A stretch of 14,480 bases of DNA from contig JAIPFN010000136.1 of assembly GCA_021736615.1 (NCBI GenBank), positions 1-14,480 on the forward strand. The letters run 5' to 3'. Positions 6,449 to 13,385 of the stretch are shown here, one piece after another. The stretch is from Phycisphaerae bacterium. Its GTDB lineage: Bacteria; Planctomycetota; Phycisphaerae; Sedimentisphaerales; Anaerohalosphaeraceae. The position numbers and the translations under genes are program-made. How positions within the stretch are numbered: the first letter of the stretch is position 1; each line of letters begins with the position of its first letter. A model generated the notes under the pieces. The model had not been told where the DNA came from, searched no databases, and saw nothing but the letters and a program-made list of their open reading frames with translations.

Positions 6449-6516
6449 CAGCATGGACACCCACCTTTGCCGAGGATTTGGTGCGGCAGGCAGCCCATCC
6501 TACCGTGAGGTTTTCA

Positions 6517-7632
6517 ATGAAGAATATTATATCTGATCGAGCTGGGTTGATCGATGCCAGCGGAATACGTAAGGTTTTTGCTTTGGCTGCACAGATGAAA
6601 GATCCTGTGAACTTTTCTATAGGTCAGCCTGATTTTGATGTTCCCGACCCTATTAAAGCCGCAGCGGTCGATGCTATCAACAGCGGGTGCAACTCGTATT
6701 CGCAGACGGCAGGCGATGCCGAACTTCTGGAAAAGCTTACAGTAAAGGTGTCGGCGGAGACAAGGATCGATGACCCTTCGGTGCTGGTTACCAGCGGTGT
6801 TAGCGGGGCGCTTTTGCTGCTTTTTATGGCGATAACCAACCCGGGCGACGAGGTTATTATGGCTGACCCGTATTTCGTTATATATAAGCATCTTATCCGG
6901 ATGATGGGCGGTAAATGCGTTTTTGTCGACAGTTATCCTCATTTTAAGCTGCCGATTGAGGGTATCGAGGCGGCTATAACGGACAGAACAAAGCTGATAA
7001 TTCTTAATTCCCCGGCGAATCCTACCGGTGCGGTTTATACCGAACAAGAGGTTAAGCAGATTGCCGGGATCGCCAGGAAACATGATGTTCTCGTTATGAG
7101 CGATGAAATTTATGATACATTCTGCTATGACGGTAAGTGTCCCAGTATCGCGGCGCATTACGAAAAGACGATCCTGCTTAAGGGGTTCAGCAAGGCCTAT
7201 GCGATGACGGGGTGGCGGATGGCTTATGCGGCCGGCGGTGACGCGGTTAAGCATATTCTTGAGCAGATGACGAAAATCCAGCAGTATACTTTCGTTTGTG
7301 CGCCCGCTCCGTTCCAGAAAGCTGCGATCAAGGCTCTGGATGTGGACATGAGTGATTATGTGAATAATTACAGGCGAAAACGGGATATGATATTTGAAGG
7401 TCTCAGCGGTAAATTTCAGATCACTAAACCCGGCGGGGCGTTCTATACTTTTGTTAAGGCTCCGGAATCGGCGAGAAACGCCACCGAATTTGTCGAGAAG
7501 GCGATTGCCAATAATGTGCTGATAATTCCCGGAAATGTTTTCAGCGAGAGGGATTCGCACTTCAGGATCAGCTATGCAACGACCGATGAAAAGATAAAGT
7601 TGGGCGTGGAAATTTTGAATAGTATTGCTTAG
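6517..7632 (+). CDS. Class I/II PLP-dependent aminotransferase (aspartate/aromatic type)
   Basis: A 371-residue fold-type I aminotransferase that would transfer an amino group between an amino acid and a 2-oxoacid. Starting at the ATG 6517 (SD GAGG, 7 bases upstream), motifs are NFSIGQPDFDVP near the N-terminus, NSPANPTG with Asn168, SDEIY with Asp196 and Tyr199 for cofactor binding, the PLP lysine Lys226 in GFSKAYAMTGWR, and Arg350 in FRISYA for substrate carboxylate binding. All key residues are present. An upstream in-frame ATG at 6421 would add 32 residues that do not fit the family. The exact substrate cannot be read; aspartate, aromatic and alanine aminotransferases share this layout. 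It appears to be a single-gene unit, not obviously linked to its neighbours. Confidence 0.92.
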   Translation: MKNIISDRAGLIDASGIRKVFALAAQMKDPVNFSIGQPDFDVPDPIKAAAVDAINSGCNSYSQTAGDAELLEKLTVKVSAETRIDDPSVLVTSGVSGALLLLFMAITNPGDEVIMADPYFVIYKHLIRMMGGKCVFVDSYPHFKLPIEGIEAAITDRTKLIILNSPANPTGAVYTEQEVKQIAGIARKHDVLVMSDEIYDTFCYDGKCPSIAAHYEKTILLKGFSKAYAMTGWRMAYAAGGDAVKHILEQMTKIQQYTFVCAPAPFQKAAIKALDVDMSDYVNNYRRKRDMIFEGLSGKFQITKPGGAFYTFVKAPESARNATEFVEKAIANNVLIIPGNVFSERDSHFRISYATTDEKIKLGVEILNSIA

Positions 7633-7672
7633 CTTAAATTTGGCGGTTTTGTTTATAGCGGCGTGATTAATT

Positions 7673-7693
7673 ACGAATGACGAATGACGAATT
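7673..7693 (+). repeat. Tandem 7-base repeat
   Basis: Three consecutive units of ACGAATG (the last is ACGAATT) lie in the gap between the aminotransferase and the long NfeD gene, directly before a copy of the palindromic repeat. Confidence 0.7.
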
Positions 7694-7699
7694 GAGGAA

Positions 7700-7724
7700 G
7701 CCGCTTTTGGCGGTGCTGTTTTAT
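7700..7724 (+). repeat. Dispersed palindromic repeat, copy 2
   Basis: GCCGCTTTTGGCGG followed by TGCTGTTTTAT. It shares the core and the CTGTTTTAT tail with copy 1 at 6423-6448. Confidence 0.5.
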
Positions 7725-7782
7725 TTATAAAGATTGAAAATAATTCTTGTCATTTTTGGTATTTGGAGGTAAGATTCAGATC

Positions 7783-9369
7783 ATGGATGATTTGGAGCAA
7801 AAAAATATTGGTCGTTTTACGATTGCAGCTTTGATTTTGCTTGCTGTGTTTAGTATTAGTGTAATTTTCGGGCTTAACGAATCTCAAGCGTCCGGGGGGG
7901 GTAAATCTCCTGCTGTTTCCAAAAAAACCGGCGAGCCTGTCGAATCTGTTGCCGCAGTTATTTCCTGCAAGGGTATGATTGATGACGGACTGCTCAAGTC
8001 TATCGAGCGGCGAAGCGAGGAAGCTATCGCAATGGGGGCTTCCTACCTTATTTACGAAATGGATACCTATGGCGGGCTTGTTATCAGCGGCCATGAGATA
8101 TCCGACTACCTTATTCTCAACGCAGGCAAAAAAGCTCATACCGTCGCTTATGTTCCGACGAAGGCTATCTCTGCCGGTGCGATGATCAGCGTTGCCTGCA
8201 AAGATATTATAATGGTAAAGGGCACGCTTATCGGCGACTGCGCACCGATCACTATGGGAGCCGAGCTTAAGGGCACAGAACGCGAGAAATCCGAAAGCTT
8301 CATACGCGGTATATTTTCGCGGTCCGCCGAGGCTAACGGTTATCCCGAGGCCCTCTTGAAGGCAATGGTTACCCAGCAGATCGAGGTATTTCGGGTTAAG
8401 GAAAAATCGTCGGGGGAATTTAAGTTTTTCGAGGCCGACGATATGCCTACGGACCCGAATGCGTGGGATCTTAATAATAAAAAGTTAGTCGTCAGCGATA
8501 CAGAAATACTTACTTTGACGGACAAGCAGGCAAAAGAGTATGGAATATCCAGGGCAATTGTCGACGATCTTGACGGGGCGCTGGCATTTTTTGAAGGACG
8601 TGACAATGTCATATTTCCCAAGAAACCTGTCGTGATGGAGATGCTCTGGTCCGAACAGATGGTTCGGTGGATCAGTTCGCCTGCGGTTATGGGTGTGCTT
8701 GTTTTGCTTGCGATGCTTGGGGCGTATATCGAGCTTAATACGCCTGGGCTTGGATTGCCCGGCCTGGTGGCGGTTATTTGCGTTGTTATTATTATCGGCA
8801 GTAAGTTTCTCGTTGGCCTTGCCAATTGGCTTGAGGTGGCCATCTTTGTCGTTGGTATTATTCTTTTGCTTGTTGAGATTTTCGTTATCCCCGGTTTTGG
8901 TATCGCCGGTATTACCGGTATCGCGTGTATTATCGCCGGCGGGTTCGGGATGCTTGTCAAGAACGATCCCGGCGAGATTCCGTGGCCGGACTGGAAGGTC
9001 GGCGGGTGGGATCTGATACTCGACAGTCTTGTCGGGGTATCGCTCGGATTTGCCGGTTTTATATTCGTTGCAATACTTTTCGCGAAATATCTGCCGAAAA
9101 TTTCGTTTTTTAATCGGCTGACGCTTGAGGCGGTTAGCAAGGGCGGAGCGACGGCACCGATAATGACAACAACTCCCGGCGATAAATCGATCGGGCTAAA
9201 TGTCGGCGATATCGGGGTTGTCGTCGCTACATTGCGACCGGCAGGTCAGGCAAAGTTTGATAAAGCTATCGCCGATGTTGTTACAGAAGGTGAGTATGTC
9301 GAAAAGGGCGAATCTGTTGTGATCGTTGAGATTTATGGTAATCGTGTTGTTGTGCGAAAGGCAAATTAA
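7783..9369 (+). CDS. Long NfeD protein: membrane-bound ClpP-like serine protease with C-terminal OB fold
   Basis: Using the ATG at 7783, this is a 528-residue membrane protein. Order of parts: an N-terminal membrane or signal segment (about 11-30); a short linker; a ClpP/SppA-like protease domain (about 55-275) with YEMDTYGG, the probable nucleophile Ser130 in ISAGAMIS, the MVKGTLIGDCAPI strand, and Lys169 as candidate general base at the spacing expected for the Ser-Lys dyad of long NfeD proteases; several membrane helices (about 298-437); and a C-terminal NfeD OB-type domain (about 472-526, GDIGVV through VEIYGNRVVVRK). Long NfeD proteins typically work with flotillin/stomatin partners, and floA lies two genes downstream. 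A GGAGG SD is 13 bases before the ATG, which is long; an upstream in-frame TTG at 7747 is unlikely. An eight-G run (7894-7901) lies just after the first membrane segment. Confidence 0.92.
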   Translation: MDDLEQKNIGRFTIAALILLAVFSISVIFGLNESQASGGGKSPAVSKKTGEPVESVAAVISCKGMIDDGLLKSIERRSEEAIAMGASYLIYEMDTYGGLVISGHEISDYLILNAGKKAHTVAYVPTKAISAGAMISVACKDIIMVKGTLIGDCAPITMGAELKGTEREKSESFIRGIFSRSAEANGYPEALLKAMVTQQIEVFRVKEKSSGEFKFFEADDMPTDPNAWDLNNKKLVVSDTEILTLTDKQAKEYGISRAIVDDLDGALAFFEGRDNVIFPKKPVVMEMLWSEQMVRWISSPAVMGVLVLLAMLGAYIELNTPGLGLPGLVAVICVVIIIGSKFLVGLANWLEVAIFVVGIILLLVEIFVIPGFGIAGITGIACIIAGGFGMLVKNDPGEIPWPDWKVGGWDLILDSLVGVSLGFAGFIFVAILFAKYLPKISFFNRLTLEAVSKGGATAPIMTTTPGDKSIGLNVGDIGVVVATLRPAGQAKFDKAIADVVTEGEYVEKGESVVIVEIYGNRVVVRKAN

Positions 9370-9377
9370 GGAAACTT

Positions 9378-9872
9378 ATGTGGTTTGCAATTTTACTTGG
9401 TATATTTTTGATAATGCTGGCGGCTTTTCTGCTGGTTATTGAGATATTCGTTCCGAGCTTTGGCGTGGTTACGTGCTGCGCGATCGCTTCTCTGGTTGGC
9501 GGGATTTGGCTGTTCTTCGGGCAAGGTCCGGCGGTTGGATGGACAGGCGTGGGGATATCTGTGGTTATCATGCCTGTCGTCTGGATCATCACTTACAGGA
9601 TGTTTCCGAAGACGTCGTTCGGCAAAAGCGTGTCGCTGGAGGGGCCAAAAAGGCAAAAGGGCGATGCAATACCGGATACGCCGAACCTGGCGAAGATGCT
9701 TGGCGAAACGGGCGTGGTTATTTCGCCGCTTCGACCGGTTGGGATGTGCGATTTTGGCGGCGAAAGACTCGAATGTGTCGCCGAGAGGGGTTTCGTAGAA
9801 AAGGGTGTAAAGGTGACGGTCATTCGTGTCGAAGGGACACAGTTGACCGTTAGAATAATGGAAGATGAATAA
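9378..9872 (+). CDS. Short NfeD-family membrane protein
   Basis: A 164-residue protein starting 8 bases after the long NfeD stop, with an AAGGAA SD. Two hydrophobic blocks (about 2-25 and 28-73, the second probably two helices) are followed by a basic linker (75-95) and a soluble C-terminal domain (about 98-164) with the NfeD OB-type pattern: GETGVVISPLRPVG, then VEKGVKVTVIRVEGTQLTVR. The same GxxGVVxxxLRPxG and VEKG signatures occur in the long NfeD upstream, so the two share the C-terminal domain. It lacks the protease domain. Short NfeD proteins are proposed partners of flotillins; the adjacent floA supports this here. Confidence 0.9.
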   Translation: MWFAILLGIFLIMLAAFLLVIEIFVPSFGVVTCCAIASLVGGIWLFFGQGPAVGWTGVGISVVIMPVVWIITYRMFPKTSFGKSVSLEGPKRQKGDAIPDTPNLAKMLGETGVVISPLRPVGMCDFGGERLECVAERGFVEKGVKVTVIRVEGTQLTVRIMEDE

Positions 9873-9881
9873 TTTTATAAA

Positions 9882-9893
9882 CGCCTTTGGCGG
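9882..9893 (+). repeat. Dispersed palindromic repeat, core-only copy 3
   Basis: CGCCTTTGGCGG lies between the short NfeD gene and floA. CGCC/GGCG can pair across a TTT loop. A T run follows at 9898-9901, so it might act as a very weak terminator. Confidence 0.45.
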
Positions 9894-9957
9894 AGTCTTT
9901 TGAATTTTAAACAGTTACTTCTATTTGTTTTTACTTAATTTTTTGAAAGGGTATGAT

Positions 9958-10980
9958 ATGGATTTTGGATTTTCAATTTTAGCACTTAGCGGCTTGCAGA
10001 TCGGCATTGTTGCCGTATGCGGTGTTCTTGGTTTAATATTTTTTCTGATTGTGCTGGCGTTCGGCAGGTTGTGGCTGCAGGCGGCGCTTTCCGGTGCGAA
10101 GGTAACCATCGGCGAGTTGATCGGCATGATGCTTCGTAAGGTTAACGCCAGGACTATTGTGTTAAGTCGTATTACGGCAGTTCAGGCCGGAATCGATATT
10201 AGTCAGCGTCAACTGGAAAGTCACTACCTTGCCGGCGGGCGGGTTCCTAATGTTGTTCGTGCTCTTATCGCGGCGAACCGCGCTAATATTGAATTGTCGT
10301 TTAATGTGGCGACTGCTATCGACCTTGCCGGGCGTGATATTCTCGAAGCTGTTCAGACGAGCGTAAACCCCAAGGTTATCGATTGTCCGGCCGCGGCATC
10401 GGGTAAGTCGACCGTTGACGCTGTAGCGCAGGACGGTATTCAGTTAAAGGCTAAGGCGCGTGTGACCGTTCGCGCGAATATCGACAGGCTTATCGGTGGT
10501 GCGACGGAAGAGACTATTATCGCTCGTGTAGGCGAAGGTATCGTTACGACTATCGGTAGTGCGATCAACCATAAGAGTGTTCTGGAAAATCCGGATAATA
10601 TTTCCAAGGCAGTTCTATCCAAGGGCCTTGATGCCGGTACCGCTTTTGAGATTCTTTCCATCGATATCGCTGACGTTGACGTCGGTGAAAATATTGGTGC
10701 CCAACTGCAAAAGGCGCAGGCCTACGCCGACCAGGAACGTGCAAAAGCCGAAGCCGAAAAACGCCGCTCGATGGCTATCGCCCGTCAGCAGGAAATGGTG
10801 GCGCTTGTCCACGAAAACCGGGCGAAGGTCGTTCTCGCCGAAGCTGAAATTCCAAAGGCCATGGCTGAGGCGTTCAGGAGCGGCAACTTCGGGATCATGG
10901 ATTACTACAGGATGAAAAATATCCAGGCCGATACGTCCATGAGAGATTCTATCGCAGATACTGGAAAGAAACAAGACTAA
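9958..10980 (+). CDS. floA: Flotillin-like protein FloA
   Basis: FloA forms oligomeric scaffolds that organise membrane microdomains and affect membrane fluidity. The 340-residue protein has an N-terminal hydrophobic segment that anchors it (about 13-37), the long FloA domain including [19 protein letters not shown], and a helical, charged C-terminal part (about 255-310, rich in Ala, Glu, Arg and Lys) typical of flotillin oligomerisation regions. It ends in a region [22 protein letters not shown] that I recognise from the FloA/YqfA family. The ATG at 9958 has an AAAGGG SD 6 bases upstream. It lies 85 bases after the short NfeD gene. In Bacillus, floA is also adjacent to a long NfeD gene (yqeZ), so the linkage is conserved over large distances. 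Confidence 0.95.
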   Translation: MDFGFSILALSGLQIGIVAVCGVLGLIFFLIVLAFGRLWLQAALSGAKVTIGELIGMMLRKVNARTIVLSRITAVQAGIDISQRQLESHYLAGGRVPNVVRALIAANRANIELSFNVATAIDLAGRDILEAVQTSVNPKVIDCPAAASGKSTVDAVAQDGIQLKAKARVTVRANIDRLIGGATEETIIARVGEGIVTTIGSAINHKSVLENPDNISKAVLSKGLDAGTAFEILSIDIADVDVGENIGAQLQKAQAYADQERAKAEAEKRRSMAIARQQEMVALVHENRAKVVLAEAEIPKAMAEAFRSGNFGIMDYYRMKNIQADTSMRDSIADTGKKQD

Positions 10981-11005
10981 CCAAAATGACTGAAGGTCAT
11001 TTTGG
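10981..11005 (+). other. Perfect hairpin directly after the floA stop codon
   Basis: CCAAAATGAC (10981-10990) and GTCATTTTGG (10996-11005) are exact inverted copies, a 10-bp stem with a 5-base loop, starting at the first base after the TAA. No T tract follows, so it is more likely an RNA-stabilising or partial termination structure than a full terminator. Confidence 0.6.
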
Positions 11006-11029
11006 AATGTATAATGATTATTGTATAAT
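11002..11029 (+). promoter_or_regulatory. Possible promoter upstream of the basic membrane protein gene
   Basis: TTGGAA (11002-11007), a 16-base spacer and a perfect TATAAT (11024-11029) could form a promoter for the gene at 11121. A second TATAAT lies at 11010-11015, inside a direct repeat TGTATAATG (11008-11016 and 11022-11030). The -35 match is only 4 of 6. Confidence 0.35.
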
Positions 11030-11043
11030 GTTTAATGGTTGAT

Positions 11044-11089
11044 ACGCCCATTCCGTCCTTGTTTCGCTGCGACGCGACAGGACGGGCGT
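11044..11089. repeat. GC-rich hairpin element before the basic membrane protein gene
   Basis: ACGCCC (11044-11049) pairs with GGGCGT (11084-11089). Inside, GTCC/GGAC and TCGC/GCGA extend the structure with bulges. It is much more GC-rich than the flanking DNA and has no T tract, so it looks like an inserted intergenic repeat unit. Confidence 0.5.
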
Positions 11090-11120
11090 GGCTATATTAG
11101 ATTTAGTAAGGGAGTTTTTT

Positions 11121-11780
11121 ATGAATATTCTCTCTGGATTATTTATTCTTGCTGCTAGAGATGGCGGCCGTGATTTCAGCTGGGTTGTGCCTGTTGTTTT
11201 TGTTGTTATCTGGATAATCAGCGGGGTCGGTAAGGTTATTGCCGCTGCGAGACAGGATCGCAAGCAGCGTGAAAAGCAAAGATCGGCCGGCGGTCAGCGG
11301 GAAGCTAAGATGCGTTATAAGCCGATCCCGGGTTCTTCTGCGCCTGAACCGCAGCGGCGTGACAGGTCCATGTCGCAGACAGCGCCGATTGAGCGGGTTC
11401 GTGATAAGAAGCCTGCCTACGATCATGTTCGTGATGAAATGCCTGATGCCGAGCAGTTTAATCGTGAGCCAAAGCATCAAGGGACCATTGCATCTTTGAA
11501 GAAGGCAATGCATGACGCAATGGAAGAGGCCCAGATGCAGAAGGCAAAGCGGGTGGCTATTAAGGCTGAGGCGACGCGAAGGCCTAAAAAAGTTCAGCGA
11601 AAGACGACGCGGAAAGTTCCGGCGGCACCGAAACCGATGGCCAAAGAGCCTGTCATGGAAGTTGAAGTTTTGCCGCAGGAAGGTTCGGTGCTTCGGGAAC
11701 TGCTCGAGAAAGACAATATTCGCAAGGCGATTATTTATTCGGAAATACTCGGCAAACCGCTGGCGATGAGAGAATCGTAA
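11121..11780 (+). CDS. Membrane-anchored basic protein of unknown function with C-terminal SEILGKP motif
   Basis: A 219-residue protein starting at the ATG 11121, which has a GGGAG SD 6 bases upstream; an in-frame GTG at 11088 lies inside a repeat and is less likely. Residues about 20-38 form one membrane segment near the N-terminus. Residues 43-175 are highly charged, rich in Arg, Lys, Gln and Pro, and probably unstructured or helical (for example 123-152). The last 35 residues look more ordered and end RKAIIYSEILGKPLAMRES. I have the impression that similar EILGxPxAxR tails occur in hypothetical proteins of other bacteria, but I cannot name a family. It is the last gene of the NfeD/FloA run and may have its own promoter. 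No function can be assigned. Confidence 0.75.
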   Translation: MNILSGLFILAARDGGRDFSWVVPVVFVVIWIISGVGKVIAAARQDRKQREKQRSAGGQREAKMRYKPIPGSSAPEPQRRDRSMSQTAPIERVRDKKPAYDHVRDEMPDAEQFNREPKHQGTIASLKKAMHDAMEEAQMQKAKRVAIKAEATRRPKKVQRKTTRKVPAAPKPMAKEPVMEVEVLPQEGSVLRELLEKDNIRKAIIYSEILGKPLAMRES

Positions 11781-11850
11781 GTCATTACCCTTCAGCTATA
11801 AGTTTTAATTTGATAACTATCGGCCCGCTTTTTTTGTTTGGTGGTTATTC

Positions 11851-12768
11851 CTATATCACCTGCTGAAGGTCTTCCATTACGTTGAATTGTGGTGAGTACT
11901 GGCGTATGTAATAGAGTGAGTATGAACGCATGAAAACTGTTAGCGGGAGCATTAGGACCGATCCGATGTATGGAATGGCCAGGATGCACCCGGCCATGCA
12001 GCATGTGATAAGGACGATTATAAAAGTAATGCTCGAAATCGCGATACCTATTACGATCTGAAATAGTATGTAAAGTGTGAAGTTGCCCTTGTTGGAGGTC
12101 AGTACCGGCCAGAAGTGCCTCCAGGCCTCAACGCATGTGCACCTATGACGGTACATGATCGGGACGACGAAATCTTTCGTGAATTTCAAGGTCAGTGCCG
12201 ATGCCAAAAACAAGCATAGAAGGAAGCAGATAAGAAATATCAAAAGCACTACACCCAGAATTACTCTCTCTTGCCCTTTTATTAGCATAGCCGACAGGAA
12301 TCCTGCCCCGCCAGTGATTGCAAGTATAAAGAAGACTATTATCCCAACGGACAAACGGAAAAGCAAGAGGCTGTTGGCCTCGTTGCGGTAGTTTGACCAG
12401 GGTACTTTGATCTCGGCGGTATTTTTTGCCACGCAATGCAGGAACATGAACCGGCCGCGGCTGGAGAGCCAGCAGAAAAGGACGGCAAGGGCTATAAACA
12501 AGACTATTACAATTGCGGCGATAGTAATTATAAGGGGCAGGTTGTTTGAGATCGTATTTTGAATGTTTTGAGAATTTCCGTTGCTGTAATTTCCTCCTGG
12601 ATTAAAGTTTGCGCTGCCTCCCTGTCCGAGAAATGCCAGGAATGCACAAAAACCGATCACAAACCATTTCGACATGTCAAAAGGTGAAAATAGAATGACC
12701 TTTGTTCTTTCTATTGCCTCGCTTATCGGGTCTATGACACTGATGCTGATTTGTTGGTGTTCCTGCAT
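11851..12768 (-). CDS. Multi-pass membrane protein of unknown function
   Basis: A 305-residue integral membrane protein. A short soluble N-terminus contains PISEAIERTK...SPFDMSKW, a pattern I associate with a family of uncharacterised prokaryotic membrane proteins (possibly DUF7544-like, low certainty). Hydrophobic segments lie near 35-48, 78-100, 133-160, 168-195, 230-258 and 262-282. A Gly/Asn/Ser-rich loop (50-75) separates the first two. The stretch DFVVPIMYRHRCTCVEAWRHFW (200-220), reading as a cytoplasmic amphipathic segment, may be a functional site. The ATG has a strong AGGAGG SD 8 bases upstream. It lies 54 bases downstream of the next gene on the same strand and is convergent with the gene ending at 11780. 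Confidence 0.8.
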   Translation of the reverse strand: MQEHQQISISVIDPISEAIERTKVILFSPFDMSKWFVIGFCAFLAFLGQGGSANFNPGGNYSNGNSQNIQNTISNNLPLIITIAAIVIVLFIALAVLFCWLSSRGRFMFLHCVAKNTAEIKVPWSNYRNEANSLLLFRLSVGIIVFFILAITGGAGFLSAMLIKGQERVILGVVLLIFLICFLLCLFLASALTLKFTKDFVVPIMYRHRCTCVEAWRHFWPVLTSNKGNFTLYILFQIVIGIAISSITFIIVLITCCMAGCILAIPYIGSVLMLPLTVFMRSYSLYYIRQYSPQFNVMEDLQQVI

Positions 12769-12822
12769 CCAATTTTCCTCCTGTTTAAAGTATGGAATAA
12801 GCTTTCTGATTATTTTTTTGCC

Positions 12823-13365
12823 TTATGGCAGTTTATAGGCTTTTAGATTGATTATTTTTTCGTTAACGATGCCGAAGTATTCGTTTGCCTTTTGCAGTGA
12901 CGCGCTTACTTCGTTTGCGTATCCGTCTGTCGATGCCGACCATGCCCGGTTTATAGCGCGCTCTGCCGAGGCGAAATAACTCATCGCGTCGGCGTATTCC
13001 TGCAAGCCGTATACCTGTGCAATCGCCTGCCGGGCGTCGACGAATTTGATAATGTCAGTTGTGAAAAGTTCGTCGATCTCATTGCGTACATGATAGGTGT
13101 CCATCGAATCAATGCCCGCGCAAAGCGAGGAAATCTTGTTTGCAATTGACGCGATGCTTGTTTCGATGTCTGTCATGCGGCCGGTGATCTTGTCTTCGGA
13201 TGTGTGGTGGGCGTGTTCGTATATGCGAACCAATACAACGCCGACAATCCCGACAGCAAGGGCCGGTATGAAGTATTTCCATACGACCAGTTCCTTGTCT
13301 GTTACCGCATAAAGAGCGGCGACGAGAAAACCAAGTGAGATAAGTAAGTATCCAATTATTTTCAT
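12823..13365 (-). CDS. Small membrane protein with cytoplasmic helical domain, unknown function
   Basis: A 180-residue protein with two predicted membrane helices (about 3-20 and 30-47), then a soluble helical domain (about 55-180). Heptad-like spacing of hydrophobic residues in 60-90 (MTDIETSIASIANKISSL) suggests a coiled coil. The C-terminal part (105-175) is rich in Ala, Tyr and Asn and reads as two or three helices. An AAGGA SD stands 9 bases before the ATG. It starts 20 bases after the OPT transporter stop, so it is almost certainly co-transcribed with it. I do not recognise the family. An accessory or regulatory role for the transporter is a guess from position. Confidence 0.8.
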   Translation of the reverse strand: MKIIGYLLISLGFLVAALYAVTDKELVVWKYFIPALAVGIVGVVLVRIYEHAHHTSEDKITGRMTDIETSIASIANKISSLCAGIDSMDTYHVRNEIDELFTTDIIKFVDARQAIAQVYGLQEYADAMSYFASAERAINRAWSASTDGYANEVSASLQKANEYFGIVNEKIINLKAYKLP

Positions 13366-13385
13366 AATATTATTCCTTTACCGGA

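Larger units (their letters stand above)
6343..6516 (+). other. Repeat-like leader upstream of the aminotransferase gene
   Basis: This stretch separates the terminator from the aminotransferase start. It holds an isolated TATAAT (6352-6357) without a well-placed -35 box, a perfect 8-bp palindrome (6370-6387), a copy of a short CCGC-TTTGG-C palindromic repeat (6423-6448), and a GC-richer piece with a TGCCG/CGGCA hairpin (about 6470-6488). The reading frame stays open from an ATG at 6421, but the 32 codons before 6517 look like translated repeat sequence, not like an aminotransferase N-terminus. Confidence 0.5.

Noticed and set aside
6514..7560. A 348-codon open frame on the minus strand opposite the aminotransferase
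   Set aside because: It is fully antisense to a gene with intact catalytic motifs. Its translation is rich in Arg, His and Ile without domain pattern, and it has no SD or promoter. It is a shadow of codon bias.
7673..7724. CRISPR-like repeat array
   Set aside because: Only three 7-base tandem units and one palindrome are present, without spacers. This is simple intergenic repeat sequence.
8340..9140. A 266-codon minus-strand frame inside the long NfeD gene
   Set aside because: It is antisense to conserved NfeD membrane and protease sequence. The product is Ser/Thr/Ile/Pro-rich low complexity, typical of a shadow frame.
11789..11869. Inverted pair CCTTCAGC/GCTGAAGG as a bidirectional terminator between the convergent genes
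   Set aside because: The arms are 8 bases long and 65 bases apart, and one lies within the coding end of the minus-strand gene. This is too weak to call.
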